A stretch of 64,000 bases of DNA from Corynebacterium terpenotabidum Y-11 (GCF_000418365.1 NC_021663.1:620001-684000); one strand, 5' to 3'; shown: positions 1 to 8,351, numbered from the stretch's first letter. Numbers and translations are program-made. The notes: generated from the letters alone by a model not told the origin.

Positions 1-725
1 GCGAGACCGGCGAGACTGCTGATGATTTCCGTGCCCGCCTGAGCGCCGTCCGCGCCCGGGTGGACGCCGCCGCCCGTGCCGCCGGACGCGATCCGGCGGA
101 GGTGCGGCTGCTGCCGGTGAGCAAGACCGTGCCCGAGGACCGCCTGCGGCTGGCGGTGGACGCAGGGATGACCGAACTGGCGGAGAACAAGCCCCAGGAG
201 ATCCAGCGCAAGGCCGCGGCCATGGCGGACCTGCCGGTGCGGTGGGTGGCGATCGGGCACCTGCAGACGAACAAGGCGAAGATCGTCGCCGAGTTCGCCG
301 CGGAGTTCCAGGCGCTGGATTCGGTGCGGCTTGCCGAGGCACTGCAGCGACGGCTGGAGGCGCTCGACGATGACCGGACCCTTGATGTGCTCGTGCAGGT
401 CAACACCTCAGGGGAGGCGGCCAAGACCGGTGCGGCCCCGGAGGACGTTGACGCGATCCTGTCCGCGTCCGCCCGGTGCGACCGGTTGCGGGTGCGGGGG
501 TTCATGACGGTGGCCGCCCACAGTGAGGACGGGGCGGAGGTCCGCCGGTGCTTCGCGATGCTGCGGGAGATCCGGGACCGTGCGCGGGAGCAGGCCGTGG
601 TGGATCCGACACTGCTGACGGAGCTGTCGATGGGGATGTCGGGGGACTTCCCGGTGGCGATCGCGGAAGGGTCGACCTGTGTGCGGGTCGGTACCGCACT
701 GTTCGGGGCCCGGGACTACGCCTGA
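1..725 (+). CDS. YggS/PLPBP-type PLP homeostasis protein (5' end cut by window)
   Basis: The reading frame is open from base 3, so the true start lies before the window; about 240 codons are visible. Seen: a conserved Lys in the context PVSKTV (codon at 123-125), the expected PLP-binding residue; the HLQTNK motif; and a C-terminal SMGMSGD...AIAEGST segment. These are signatures of the YggS/PROSC family, cytosolic fold-type III PLP-binding proteins that buffer PLP and affect amino-acid and keto-acid balance without a known catalytic reaction. The family is usually 220-250 aa, so only a few residues are missing. The only in-frame GTG near the window edge (60) would remove the first helix, so it is unlikely to be the start. 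Confidence 0.88.
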   Translation, partial: ETGETADDFRARLSAVRARVDAAARAAGRDPAEVRLLPVSKTVPEDRLRLAVDAGMTELAENKPQEIQRKAAAMADLPVRWVAIGHLQTNKAKIVAEFAAEFQALDSVRLAEALQRRLEALDDDRTLDVLVQVNTSGEAAKTGAAPEDVDAILSASARCDRLRVRGFMTVAAHSEDGAEVRRCFAMLREIRDRAREQAVVDPTLLTELSMGMSGDFPVAIAEGSTCVRVGTALFGARDYA

Positions 726-759
726 CGCGGAGCGGTAAACGGCAGGTCGCAGAGTATTT

Positions 760-788
760 TTGTGATTGCTGCGACCGTGGTTTATGCT
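760..788 (+). promoter_or_regulatory. promoter of tRNA-Glu/tRNA-Asp unit
   Basis: TTGTGA (760-765) and TATGCT (783-788) are separated by exactly 17 bp, about 55 bp before the tRNA-Glu. The same -35/17/-10 layout precedes the second tRNA unit and the rRNA operon in this window, which supports the call. Confidence 0.6.
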
Positions 789-844
789 AAACGGGCTGCC
801 GACCTGAGGCGCCCGGTACACGGGCTTTCTTCGGTAGAGGTAGA

Positions 845-917
845 GCTCCCATCGTCTAGTGGCCTAGGACTCCGCCCTTTCACGGCGGCAACACGGGTTC
901 GAATCCCGTTGGGAGTA
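845..917 (+). tRNA. tRNA-Glu (anticodon TTC)
   Basis: A 73-nt cloverleaf. The acceptor arm GCTCCCA pairs with TGGGAGT with one G-T wobble. The anticodon stem CCGCC/GGCGG encloses loop CTTTCAC with TTC. The T loop GTTCGAATC is present and the discriminator base is A. CCA is not encoded. It is first in a two-tRNA unit with tRNA-Asp 30 nt downstream. Confidence 0.96.
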
Positions 918-947
918 CTGTGGAAACACAGTTCCACATAATTGCAT

Positions 948-1021
948 GGCCCTGTGGCGCAGTTGGTTAGCGCGCCGCCCTGTCACGGCGGAGGTCGCGA
1001 GTTCAAGTCTCGTCAGGGTCG
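948..1021 (+). tRNA. tRNA-Asp (anticodon GTC), copy 1
   Basis: A 74-nt cloverleaf. Acceptor GGCCCTG pairs with CAGGGTC. Anticodon stem CCGCC/GGCGG encloses loop CTGTCAC with GTC. The T loop is GTTCAAGTC and the discriminator is G. It is identical base for base to the second tRNA-Asp starting at 2661. Confidence 0.96.
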
Positions 1022-1028
1022 CAGTACA

Positions 1029-1065
1029 GACAGCGGGTCCCACCGACATGGTGGGGCCCGCTGTC
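1029..1065 (+). terminator. hairpin terminator after tRNA-Glu/Asp
   Basis: A 16-bp stem (one G-T wobble) with a 5-nt loop starts 7 nt after the tRNA-Asp and is followed by TCGTCGT instead of a run of T. The same GACAGCG...CGCTGTCGTCGT frame recurs in the hairpin at 32212-32262. Confidence 0.75.
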
Positions 1066-1104
1066 GTCGTATCCGGCGGCCCTGCTCGGTCGGGCCGGGG
1101 GCGC

Positions 1105-2509
1105 GGGTTATACGACAAAATGTGTGTCTGTCACCGGCGTGTCACCGGCCGACCCAACCCTTCTGCACTCCCATAGAGTGTTGGTAGGTGGAGTCAATCG
1201 CGGTGTCGTAGATGGCTGGCCGACCGTCCTCGGATGGTCCCGGTTCTTCAGCTGCGAGCAGGTCTTGTGCTTTGGCGAGTGCGGTCTGCCCCCATCTCTG
1301 GTCCCCGGCGATCTTCACAGGGTCGTCGGGGATCTGTGTGTGCAGGTGAAGCCACCAGTCGATGACGGTGCGTTGGTGTTCGGCGGTCAGACCGCGGTGG
1401 GCCCGGGCGAGGTTCTTGATCATCGCGTTGATGCCGCCTTCCAGCGTGTTCGTCGTCGGCTTCAAGGCCGGTGAGCTGGCGTCGTCGCTGGTGGTGGGGT
1501 CCTGTGCGACGGTGAGGTAGTTGAACAGGTGGCCGCGTCGGTAGACGGTGAGCAGACTGTTGTGGGCTTTGCGGACCCTGGCGTGGGTCCAGGTCCAGTT
1601 GCGTTGACCTGGTGTGGTGGCCGGCTCTGCGGTGGTCTTCTCGTTGAGGTAATCGGCGTAGACGGTGCTGAACTCGTGCAGGCGGGCCACCCAGTCAGCG
1701 GCGGCGTCCAGATCAGGGATGCGGGTGAGTTTCAGGGCGAGGCGGTAGAGGGTTTTTCCGGCCGGTGTGCGGGGTCTGCTGGTGGTGTGGCGGCGGACGG
1801 TTCGTTGGACGTGGACGAGGCAGCGTTGCACATTCGTGGCAGGCCAGAGGTTCCTGATGGCGGATTGGGCGCCTTGGCCGCCGTCGGTGGTGATCAGCAG
1901 TGGGGCGGCAATGCCGGTCAGAAGGCTGGTGTAGGCGGTGGTGTTTTCGCGTCGGCACCAGTGCCAGTCGATGACGTGGGTGGTGGTGGCGGCGATCAGC
2001 AGGCAGCCGCCGGCGAGGTAGGTGCCGTCGATGAAGATCTGGTCGTGGATGCGGTGAGGGTCAGGGGTGTGGGGGACGGTGATGTACCAGCACCAGGTGA
2101 AGCGTCGTTGCAGGGTGCGGGCGGTGACGTGCTGTGCTGACGCGGCATTGTCGAGGGAGTGGGTGCTGGTGGCCCAGTTGATGAAGGTTCTGAACGTCGC
2201 GGCCTGAACTGCGGTGGTCTGGGTGGTGCGGGTTGAGGAGGCGTTGCAGGTGGTGCAGCGCCAGCGGGTGGTGCCTTTGGAGGTGGTGCCGTTCTTCTTC
2301 ATCGCGCCGTGGCAGACGGGGCATCGGGGTCTGTTGGTTTTCACCCTTGCCGATCCAACCGTCAGGGTGGGGGCGGAGGTGGAGCATACGGGAGTGGTCT
2401 TGTCACGTACCCTGGGCGAATAGCTGGTTGGGAGCTATTCGATGCCGATTTCAGTGGGGTGAACTGCGGGGGAGTGCGGATCCCGGACACACTTTTTGTC
2501 GTTTAACCC
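1105..2509 (-). mobile_element. IS1249-type insertion sequence (IS256 family), copy 1
   Basis: A 1405-bp element bounded by 24-bp terminal inverted repeats (1105-1128 and 2486-2509, 22/24 matching, both starting GGGTTA). An exact 8-bp target duplication GGGGGCGC flanks it at 1097-1104 and 2510-2517. It carries one transposase gene on the minus strand. Between the gene and the right end is a 9-bp stem hairpin (2417-2441, CGAATAGCT/AGCTATTCG), which may shield the gene from outside transcription. The boundaries were set by comparison with the second copy at 14048-15452. It inserted between the terminator of one tRNA unit and the promoter of the next, so neither unit is broken. Confidence 0.93.
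1142..2344 (-). CDS. IS1249-type transposase (IS256 family), copy 1
   Basis: A 400-aa transposase. Residues 8-34 form a zinc-ribbon-like N-terminus (CPVCHG...WRCTTC), the mark that separates the IS1249 group from classical IS256 enzymes. Candidate DDE residues lie in IFIDGTYL, ITTDGGQG and NTLEGGIN, with the usual spacing and a conserved C/H region (RCLVHVQR) between the second D and the E. It catalyses cut/copy of its own element. The frame is intact and identical to that of copy 2, so both copies are probably recent and may be active. It starts at ATG near the right end of the element and reads toward the left end. Confidence 0.93.
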   Translation of the reverse strand: MKTNRPRCPVCHGAMKKNGTTSKGTTRWRCTTCNASSTRTTQTTAVQAATFRTFINWATSTHSLDNAASAQHVTARTLQRRFTWCWYITVPHTPDPHRIHDQIFIDGTYLAGGCLLIAATTTHVIDWHWCRRENTTAYTSLLTGIAAPLLITTDGGQGAQSAIRNLWPATNVQRCLVHVQRTVRRHTTSRPRTPAGKTLYRLALKLTRIPDLDAAADWVARLHEFSTVYADYLNEKTTAEPATTPGQRNWTWTHARVRKAHNSLLTVYRRGHLFNYLTVAQDPTTSDDASSPALKPTTNTLEGGINAMIKNLARAHRGLTAEHQRTVIDWWLHLHTQIPDDPVKIAGDQRWGQTALAKAQDLLAAEEPGPSEDGRPAIYDTAIDSTYQHSMGVQKGWVGR

Positions 2510-2586
2510 GGGGGCGCGGCTGAAGACGGTGATCTGCGGATGTGGCGGGGCGGGGATCTGCGGACAGGGTGTATTTACCTGCAGGT

Positions 2587-2615
2587 TTGCCGGTGCTGGG
2601 AGTGCTGTGTAGAGT
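2587..2615 (+). promoter_or_regulatory. promoter of tRNA-Asp/tRNA-Phe unit
   Basis: TTGCCG (2587-2592) and TAGAGT (2610-2615) with a 17-bp spacer, 46 bp before tRNA-Asp copy 2. It lies just outside IS copy 1, so the unit keeps its own promoter after the insertion. Confidence 0.6.
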
Positions 2616-2660
2616 ATCGCCTCGTGCAAGGGACACGGTCGTGAGGCCGTCCCGTAGCAC

Positions 2661-2734
2661 GGCCCTGTGGCGCAGTTGGTTAGCGCGCCGCCCTGTCACG
2701 GCGGAGGTCGCGAGTTCAAGTCTCGTCAGGGTCG
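2661..2734 (+). tRNA. tRNA-Asp (anticodon GTC), copy 2
   Basis: Identical over all 74 nt to the tRNA-Asp at 948-1021, but the sequences before and after differ. The duplication therefore covers the mature tRNA only, or its flanks have since diverged. Confidence 0.96.
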
Positions 2735-2760
2735 CTGAAGAGGGGTTCGCCCCCGCTTCT

Positions 2761-2833
2761 GCCCAGATAGCTCAGTTGGTAGAGCGTACGCCTGAAAAGT
2801 GTAAGGTCCCTGGTTCGACCCCTGGTCTGGGCA
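2761..2833 (+). tRNA. tRNA-Phe (anticodon GAA)
   Basis: A 73-nt cloverleaf. Acceptor GCCCAGA pairs with TCTGGGC; the D arm is AGCTCAGTTGGTAGAGC; anticodon stem TACGC/GTGTA encloses loop CTGAAAA with GAA; the T loop is GTTCGACCC; discriminator A. It lies 26 nt after tRNA-Asp copy 2 and is followed directly by a terminator. Confidence 0.96.
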
Positions 2834-2841
2834 CAACAATG

Positions 2842-2871
2842 TCCCCCGCAGAATCTCTGCGGGGGATTTTT
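2842..2871 (+). terminator. rho-independent terminator after tRNA-Phe
   Basis: A perfect 11-bp stem TCCCCCGCAGA/TCTGCGGGGGA with a 3-nt loop followed by TTTTT. It sits between the tRNA unit and the convergent cysE. Confidence 0.9.
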
Positions 2872-2889
2872 CGTGTCCGGCGCTGTCGG

Positions 2890-3474
2890 TCAGATGTTGT
2901 TCTGCAGGTCGTCGACGTAGGACGCCGGCTCGACCAGTGGAATGTGCTGGTCCGGCTGACGGTGTCGGACCTTGGCGGGGATGCCGATGAGGATCGAGTT
3001 CTCCGGGGCATCCTTGGTGACGACGGCGTTGGCGCCGATCGCTGAGCCGGCACCGATGGTGATGGGCCCCAGGACCTTTGCCCCGGCGCCGACCATCACA
3101 CCGTCCCCGATGGTGGGGTGACGTTTGCGCTGCACCAGTTCGGAACCACCGAGGGTGACGCCGTGGTAGAGCATCACGTCATCGCCGACCTCCGCGGTCT
3201 CACCGATGACGACGCCCATCCCGTGGTCGATGAAGAACCGGCGTCCGATGGTCGCCCCCGGGTGGATCTCCACGCCGGTGAGGAACCGGGTGAACTGGCT
3301 CATGATGCGGGCCGGGCCCTTGAGGCCCTTCGTCCACAGTCGGTGGGCGACGCGGTGGCTCCAGATGGCGTGGAGGCCTGAATAGACGAGAGCGTTCTCG
3401 AGGTCTCCTCGGGCGGCGGGATCATGGGTCCTGGCGTTGTCCAGGTCTTCCTTTATCGTGCTCAGCAGACTCAC
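2890..3474 (-). CDS. cysE: serine O-acetyltransferase
   Basis: A 194-aa enzyme that makes O-acetylserine from serine and acetyl-CoA, the carbon acceptor used by CysK. Seen: the C-terminal left-handed beta-helix of hexapeptide repeats ([38 protein letters not shown]), the catalytic His-containing [13 protein letters not shown] segment, and a short N-terminal helical region. The length fits the short bacterial and plant-like class. The start is GTG, with AAGGAGG about 10 nt upstream. It is downstream of cysK on the same strand, but a strong hairpin lies between them, so it may be transcribed partly from its own promoter. Confidence 0.95.
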   Translation of the reverse strand: MSLLSTIKEDLDNARTHDPAARGDLENALVYSGLHAIWSHRVAHRLWTKGLKGPARIMSQFTRFLTGVEIHPGATIGRRFFIDHGMGVVIGETAEVGDDVMLYHGVTLGGSELVQRKRHPTIGDGVMVGAGAKVLGPITIGAGSAIGANAVVTKDAPENSILIGIPAKVRHRQPDQHIPLVEPASYVDDLQNNI

Positions 3475-3571
3475 CGGAGAGTCGCCTCCTTCTCAGGTTC
3501 TGATGGTGTTCAGTGGTCGTCGACAGGTGGTCGGTGTCTACAGTCAACCGTACCGTCGCAGACACAGGGAC

Positions 3572-3613
3572 GGCCCCGTGCCCGTGCTCACCGGAGGAGC
3601 AGGGGACGGGGCC
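3572..3613 (-). terminator. hairpin between cysK and cysE
   Basis: On the minus strand, GGCCCCGT and an inner CCCTGCTC pair with GAGCACGGG and ACGGGGCC around a short loop, beginning about 17 nt after the cysK stop. There is no T run. It may terminate or attenuate cysK transcription before cysE. Confidence 0.6.
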
Positions 3614-3629
3614 GCAGGGAAAATACCGA

Positions 3630-4565
3630 TCAGTCGCGCAGATCGTCGAACAGCAGGGTGGAGACGTAGCGCTCACCGAAGTCGGCGACGACGGCGACAA
3701 TGAGCTTGCCCTCGTTCTCGGGCTTGGCGGCCTCAGCGACGGCGGCGGCGATGTTCGCACCGGTGGAGATGCCGACGAGGATGCCCTCCTTCGCGGCGAT
3801 CTCCCGGGCCCACTTCACGGACTCTTCGATCGTTGCGTCGTAGACGCTGTCGATGATCTCCTTGTTGAGGTTGTCCGGGAAGAAGTTGGTGCCGATGCCC
3901 TGGATCTTGTGGGGGCCGAACCGGCCCTCGGTCAGCAGCGGGGAATCCTTCGGCTCCACGCCGACGATCTTGATCTCGGGGTTCTGCTCCTTGAGGTACT
4001 TGCCGGTACCGGACACGGTGCCGCCGGTGCCGACACCGGCGACGAAGATGTCGACCTTTCCGTCGGTATCCGCCCAGATCTCCGGGCCGGTGGACCCGTA
4101 GTGGGCCTTCGGGTTGGCGGGGTTGGCGAACTGGCGGGCGAGGATCGCGTTCTCGGTGGACTCGACGATCTCGTTGGCCTTGTCGACGGCGCCCTGCATG
4201 CCGGCCGGCGGCGGGGTGAGGACGAGCTCGGCACCGAGGGCGCGGAGCATGATGCGGCGCTCCAGCGACATGGACTCCGGCATGGTCAGGATGACCTTGT
4301 AGCCGCGGGCGGCACCGACGGTGGCCAGGGCGATACCGGTGTTGCCGGAGGTGGCTTCGACGATGGTGCCGCCGGGCTGCAGGGTGCCGTCGGCGACGGC
4401 GGCGTCGATGATGGCCGCACCGATACGGTCCTTGACGGAGTTGCCGGGGTTGGCGGACTCCAGCTTGACGACGACGGTGCCGGGGAGGCCCTCGGTGAGC
4501 TTGTTGAGCTTCACCAGGGGGGTGTTGCCGATGAGGTCGGTGATGTTCTCGTAGATCTTTGCCAT
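3630..4565 (-). CDS. cysK: cysteine synthase A (O-acetylserine sulfhydrylase)
   Basis: A 311-aa cytosolic PLP enzyme that converts O-acetylserine and sulfide to cysteine. Seen: N-terminal ITDLIGNTPLVKLNKL; the PLP Lys in SANPGNSVKDRIG; the substrate loop EATSGNTGIALA; and the phosphate-binding GVGTGGTVSGTG. The chosen start is ATG 4565 (MAKIYENI...), the usual N-terminus of the family. A GTG eight codons upstream is in frame but would place the AAAGGA ribosome-binding site inside the gene. A McbR-like operator lies 40 bp upstream. With cysE it forms the sulfide-assimilation end of cysteine synthesis. Confidence 0.97.
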   Translation of the reverse strand: MAKIYENITDLIGNTPLVKLNKLTEGLPGTVVVKLESANPGNSVKDRIGAAIIDAAVADGTLQPGGTIVEATSGNTGIALATVGAARGYKVILTMPESMSLERRIMLRALGAELVLTPPPAGMQGAVDKANEIVESTENAILARQFANPANPKAHYGSTGPEIWADTDGKVDIFVAGVGTGGTVSGTGKYLKEQNPEIKIVGVEPKDSPLLTEGRFGPHKIQGIGTNFFPDNLNKEIIDSVYDATIEESVKWAREIAAKEGILVGISTGANIAAAVAEAAKPENEGKLIVAVVADFGERYVSTLLFDDLRD

Positions 4566-4604
4566 GGCTGCGTTGAGCCGTCCTTTCACGGGGTGGGAAT
4601 CGTC

Positions 4605-4620
4605 TAGACCGATCGGTCTG
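4605..4620 (-). promoter_or_regulatory. McbR-type operator upstream of cysK
   Basis: TAGAC-CGATCG-GTCTG, containing a perfect 14-bp palindrome (AGACCGATCGGTCT). The published McbR motif of C. glutamicum is TAGAC-N6-GTCTA, and cysK belongs to the McbR regulon there. This suggests repression by a TetR-family McbR that senses S-adenosylhomocysteine. Only the last base departs from the consensus. Confidence 0.75.
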
Positions 4621-4685
4621 TCCAGATGTGGTCAGTGTACCGCAGACTGCCGCTCTCTGTCGATGACCGTGACACAATGGACGCC

Positions 4686-5474
4686 ATGACAGACACAGAA
4701 ACCGGGAACACCACCATTCTCACGGCCGTCTCCGGCGCCGTGGCCACGATCACGCTCAACCGGCCGAAGGCGCTCAATGCCCTTAATCAGACCGTGATGG
4801 AGGAGGTCACTGCAGCACTCGAGGTCTTCGACGTGGACCCCGCCATCGGCGCCATCGTCATCACCGGCAGCGAGCGGGCTTTCGCCGCCGGCGCGGACAT
4901 CGCCCAGATGAAGGACCAGACCTGGCCGGACATCAAGCTCAAGCGGTTCTACGCACAGTGGGAGCGCGTCAGCGCCGTCCAGACGCCGATCATCACCGCG
5001 GTCTCCGGATTCGCCCTCGGTGGCGGCTGTGAACTGGCGATGATGGGTGACATCATCCTCGCCAGTGACAAGGCGAAGTTCGGTCAGCCGGAGATCAATC
5101 TCGGCGTCATCCCCGGGATGGGCGGCACCCAGCGGCTCACCCGCGCCATCGGCAAGTACAAGGCGATGGACCTCATCCTCACCGGCCGGATGATGGGTGC
5201 CGAGGAAGCGGAACGCGCCGGCCTGGTCTCCCGGATCCTGCCGGCTGAGGGGTTCACCGAGGCGGTGGACGCCGTGGCGCAGAAGGTGGCGTCCTTCTCC
5301 CGGGTGGCCCTGGCCGCCGCGACCGAGGCGGTCGACGCGGCGCTGAACACGCCGCTGGCCGAGGGGATGCGTCAGGAACGCGAGGCGTTCTGGGGACTGT
5401 TCGCCACCGAGGACCAGAAGGAGGGGATGGCGGCCTTCGTCGAGAAGCGCGATCCCGAATGGAGGCACCGGTAG
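4686..5474 (+). CDS. enoyl-CoA hydratase (crotonase superfamily)
   Basis: A 262-aa enzyme that hydrates trans-2-enoyl-CoA to L-3-hydroxyacyl-CoA in beta-oxidation. Seen: the oxyanion-hole loop RAFAAGADIAQM; FALGGGCELAMMGDI; the two acidic positions in FGQPEINLGVIPGMGGTQRL; and the C-terminal helix region. This full set is typical of short-chain EchA/Ech enzymes. The start is taken at ATG 4686: a -10 hexamer CACAAT ends 7 nt before it and there is no Shine-Dalgarno, so the mRNA is probably leaderless. An in-frame ATG lies at 4677. It is divergent from cysK, and its stop is 3 nt before the next gene. Confidence 0.9.
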   Translation: MTDTETGNTTILTAVSGAVATITLNRPKALNALNQTVMEEVTAALEVFDVDPAIGAIVITGSERAFAAGADIAQMKDQTWPDIKLKRFYAQWERVSAVQTPIITAVSGFALGGGCELAMMGDIILASDKAKFGQPEINLGVIPGMGGTQRLTRAIGKYKAMDLILTGRMMGAEEAERAGLVSRILPAEGFTEAVDAVAQKVASFSRVALAAATEAVDAALNTPLAEGMRQEREAFWGLFATEDQKEGMAAFVEKRDPEWRHR

Positions 5475-5477
5475 GCC

Positions 5478-5957
5478 ATGGCCACGAAAGCGACCACGGT
5501 CCTGCGGGACCTTGATCTGCCGATCGGCCGGATCCGGGAGGTTGTCGTCACGGAGGATTTCCTGCTGACCGTCGATGATGTCGACGGAACGTCGGTGCAG
5601 CTCAGCGACGGCGTCCGGGAGGTCCATGACGACGGTTCGGTGACCGCGTCGGTCACCGCGACGACCGGGGAGGGGAAGTCTGCGCAGGCGATGGTGCAGC
5701 ACACCGAGGTTTCCGCGGTGGAGGAGGACGGCTCCTTCTCGGTCTTCACCTCGGTGCCGTTGCCGAAGGACCTCGGCACGATGGCGACGAATCAGATCTA
5801 CCGGGCGGACGGCGACGAGTCACGGGTGCAGACCACCGTCGCCGTCGAGATTCACGTCCCGGTGGTCGGTGCGAAGATCGCCGCGAGGATCCTGGACGGC
5901 GCGGAGAGTTCCACGGACGCGGGGTTGGCCAGGATCCGACGCCTGGCTGCTCGATGA
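5478..5957 (+). CDS. DUF2505-family protein (SRPBCC/START-like fold)
   Basis: 159 aa, no signal peptide or membrane segment. Its layout resembles the DUF2505 family of actinobacteria, small proteins of the helix-grip (SRPBCC) type with an N-terminal beta strand, a central VTASVTATTGEGKSAQ sheet region and a C-terminal long helix (GAKIAARILDGAESSTDAGLARIR) that would cap a hydrophobic cavity. Function unknown. It starts 3 nt after the crotonase stop with GGAGG 12 nt upstream, so the two form an operon. A role in binding lipids or acyl groups is only a guess from fold and neighbour. Confidence 0.65.
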   Translation: MATKATTVLRDLDLPIGRIREVVVTEDFLLTVDDVDGTSVQLSDGVREVHDDGSVTASVTATTGEGKSAQAMVQHTEVSAVEEDGSFSVFTSVPLPKDLGTMATNQIYRADGDESRVQTTVAVEIHVPVVGAKIAARILDGAESSTDAGLARIRRLAAR

Positions 5958-5970
5958 CCGGTCGGTTCTG

Positions 5971-6095
5971 ACCCCCGACCGGGCGGGCGGGGGTGGAACG
6001 GAACCGAGGGAACCTTATGGTACGGGGATTTGGGGGTGCTGGCCGGGGTTGCCTATACTCAGGGGGTACGCAGTTAGCGCCCCCGTTGTGGGGGT
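5971..6095 (+). promoter_or_regulatory. ramA promoter with clustered GGGGGT motifs
   Basis: A good -10 TATACT (6054-6059) has TTGGGG 18 bp upstream (6030-6035). GGGGGT occurs at 5989, 6032, 6062 and 6090, with ACCCCC at 5971. The published RamA motif of C. glutamicum is a short run of 4-6 G followed by T or C, or its complement. The cluster therefore fits autoregulation by the downstream gene; the copy at 6032 overlaps the -35. Confidence 0.5.
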
Positions 6096-6141
6096 CCGAG
6101 GTTCACCCGGGGTATCCGCGGGTGCTGGAGAAAGGTGATCC

Positions 6142-6987
6142 GTGGAGCAGCAGCGTCACCGAGATGACGAGGATGCAATCCGGTCTGCACTCGCATCCAT
6201 GAAGAACTCCACCGGTATCCCGGTGACGATGTTCGGGTCGTGCCAGGCTGACGGTCGCATGGTGATCAACCAGTGGGTGGGTCTTCGGACACCTGCGTTG
6301 AACAACCTCTCGATCGAAGCGGGACAGGGCGTCGGCGGTCGGGTCATGGCGACCCGGCGTCCGGTGGGCGTCTCCGACTACATCCGGGCGAAGTCGATCT
6401 CCCACGAGTTCGACCGTCCGATCCGTGACGAGGGGCTGCACTCCATCGTCGCCGTACCGGTGATCGTCGGCCGCGACATGCGTGGCGTCCTCTATGCGGG
6501 CGTCCACTCGCCGGTGCGGATGGGCGACAAGGTCCTCGAAGAGGTCACGATGACCGCGCGGACCCTGGAACAGGACCTGGCGGTCAACGCGGCCCTTCGT
6601 CGGGTGGACGCCGGACCGAGGGAACCGGTCGCCAAGCAGGTCCGCTCGATGTCCGGTGCGGAATGGGAGCAGGTCCGTGCGACCCATTCGCGGCTGCGGA
6701 TGCTGGCGAACCGGGTGGAGGATGAGGAGATCCGTCGCGACCTGGAAGTCCTCTGCGACCAGATGGTCAGCCCGGTCCGGGTGAAGCAGACCACGAAGCT
6801 CTCGGCGCGGGAACTCGATGTCCTGTCCTGTGTGGCGCTGGGGCACACCAATGTCGAGGCCGCTGACGAGATGGGCATCGGCGCGGAGACGGTGAAGAGC
6901 TACCTGCGTTCGGTGATGTGCAAGCTCGGCGCGCACACCCGGTACGAGGCGGTGAACGCCGCCCGGCGGATCGGGGCGCTGCCCTGA
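6142..6987 (+). CDS. ramA: RamA-type LuxR-family regulator of acetate/central carbon metabolism
   Basis: 281 aa, nearly the 282 aa I recall for C. glutamicum RamA. Seen: an N-terminal GAF-like sensor region (about 25-140, with [20 protein letters not shown]) and a C-terminal LuxR-type helix-turn-helix (about 215-280: [35 protein letters not shown]). Known in C. glutamicum: RamA activates acetate-activation and glyoxylate genes, gltA, mctC and others. Here gltA and mctBC-like genes lie in the same window. The start is GTG with AAAGG 6 nt upstream. Context (cysE-cysK-ramA-murA) matches the C. glutamicum ramA neighbourhood as I recall it. Confidence 0.9.
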   Translation: MEQQRHRDDEDAIRSALASMKNSTGIPVTMFGSCQADGRMVINQWVGLRTPALNNLSIEAGQGVGGRVMATRRPVGVSDYIRAKSISHEFDRPIRDEGLHSIVAVPVIVGRDMRGVLYAGVHSPVRMGDKVLEEVTMTARTLEQDLAVNAALRRVDAGPREPVAKQVRSMSGAEWEQVRATHSRLRMLANRVEDEEIRRDLEVLCDQMVSPVRVKQTTKLSARELDVLSCVALGHTNVEAADEMGIGAETVKSYLRSVMCKLGAHTRYEAVNAARRIGALP

Positions 6988-7015
6988 ATCCCGCTGGACA
7001 GATAGGCTGGTGGGC

Positions 7016-8275
7016 GTGAAAGAACATTTCCTGGTGACCGGAGGCGCCCGCCTCGTCGGATCTGTCATGGTGGACGGAGCGAAGAACAGTGTTCTCAAGC
7101 TCATGTCCGCGGCGCTGCTCGCTGAGGGGACGACGGTGCTCCACAATGTGCCCGACATCTCCGATGTCGACTACATGGTGAAGGTGCTCGAAGGACTCGG
7201 GTGTACGGCAAGCGCATCGCAGGGACGCGTCGAGATCACGGTGCCCGCAGTCATCTCCTCCAATGCTGATATCGACGCGGTGCGTCAGTTCCGCGCCTCG
7301 GTCTGTGTGCTCGGACCGCTCACCGCCCGGTGCCACCGGGCCGTCGTCGCCTTGCCGGGTGGGGACGCCATCGGCAACCGTCCGCTGGACATGCACCAGT
7401 CCGGGCTGGAGAAGATGGGGGCGGTGACGCGGATAGAACACGGGTGCGTCGTCGCCGAAGCTGACCGCCTCACCGGGGCGGAGATCTCCCTCGACTTCCC
7501 GTCGGTCGGAGCCACGGAGAACATCCTCACCGCGGCGGTCCTCGCCGACGGCACCACTGTTCTCGACAATGCGGCGCGCGAGCCGGAGATCGTCGACCTG
7601 TGCCGGATGCTCCGGGACATGGGTGCACAGATCGAGGGGGAAGGCTCGAACACGATCACCGTGACCGGCGTCGACCGGCTGCATCCGGTGGAACACCATG
7701 TGGTCGGCGACCGCATCGTCGCCGGAACCTGGGCGTATGCAGCGGCGATGACACAAGGCGATGTCACCGTCGGCGGGATCGACCCGGTGCATCTGCACCT
7801 GGTACTGGAGAAGCTGAAGCTTGCCGGGGCGAAGGTCGAGACCTACCCCACCGGATTCCGCGTCGTCCAGGACCAGCGGGCGACCGCCGTGGATTACCAG
7901 ACACTGCCGTTCCCCGGCTTCCCCACCGACCTGCAGCCGATGGCGATCGCCCTGTGCACGGTGAGCCACGGTATGAGTGTGATTACGGAGAACATCTTCG
8001 AATCCCGGTTCCGGTTCGTCGACGAGATGACACGACTGGGGGCAGACGCCACCATTGAAGGTCACCACGTCGTGATCCGGGGACGGGAGCAACTGAGCTA
8101 TGCGCCGGTATGGAGTTCGGACATCCGGGCCGGCGCGGGACTGGTGCTGGCCGGGCTGTGCGCGGACGGTGTGACGCAGGTCTACGATGTGCACCACATT
8201 GACCGCGGGTACCCGGGCTTCGTGGAGAACCTCTGTCGCCTGGGGGCAGATGTCCGCCGGGTGGCGGGGGAGTGA
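7016..8275 (+). CDS. murA: UDP-N-acetylglucosamine 1-carboxyvinyltransferase
   Basis: 419 aa, the normal family length. It transfers enolpyruvate from PEP to UDP-GlcNAc, the first committed step of peptidoglycan synthesis, in the cytosol. Seen: N-terminal [12 protein letters not shown] with the conserved Lys-Asn, [14 protein letters not shown], the active-site loop [11 protein letters not shown], and the C-terminal [11 protein letters not shown]. The loop carries Asp (residue 117) where most bacteria have the fosfomycin-targeted Cys; mycobacteria share this Asp. The GTG at 7016 is chosen because -10 TAGGCT (7003-7008) ends 7 nt before it, indicating a leaderless mRNA. GTG 7010 is the alternative. 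Confidence 0.95.
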   Translation: MKEHFLVTGGARLVGSVMVDGAKNSVLKLMSAALLAEGTTVLHNVPDISDVDYMVKVLEGLGCTASASQGRVEITVPAVISSNADIDAVRQFRASVCVLGPLTARCHRAVVALPGGDAIGNRPLDMHQSGLEKMGAVTRIEHGCVVAEADRLTGAEISLDFPSVGATENILTAAVLADGTTVLDNAAREPEIVDLCRMLRDMGAQIEGEGSNTITVTGVDRLHPVEHHVVGDRIVAGTWAYAAAMTQGDVTVGGIDPVHLHLVLEKLKLAGAKVETYPTGFRVVQDQRATAVDYQTLPFPGFPTDLQPMAIALCTVSHGMSVITENIFESRFRFVDEMTRLGADATIEGHHVVIRGREQLSYAPVWSSDIRAGAGLVLAGLCADGVTQVYDVHHIDRGYPGFVENLCRLGADVRRVAGE

Positions 8276-8322
8276 GTTCACTTCGCGGCCGGACTGGCTC
8301 AAACCCCCCGTGACCTGCAGGG

Positions 8323-8351
8323 TTGTGGAGTGGTGGTGGGGTGTGTAGATT
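8323..8351 (+). promoter_or_regulatory. rRNA operon promoter
   Basis: TTGTGG (8323-8328) and TAGATT (8346-8351) with a 17-bp spacer, about 320 bp before 16S. Between here and 16S there is only leader sequence, with no coding frame I would support. Confidence 0.6.
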
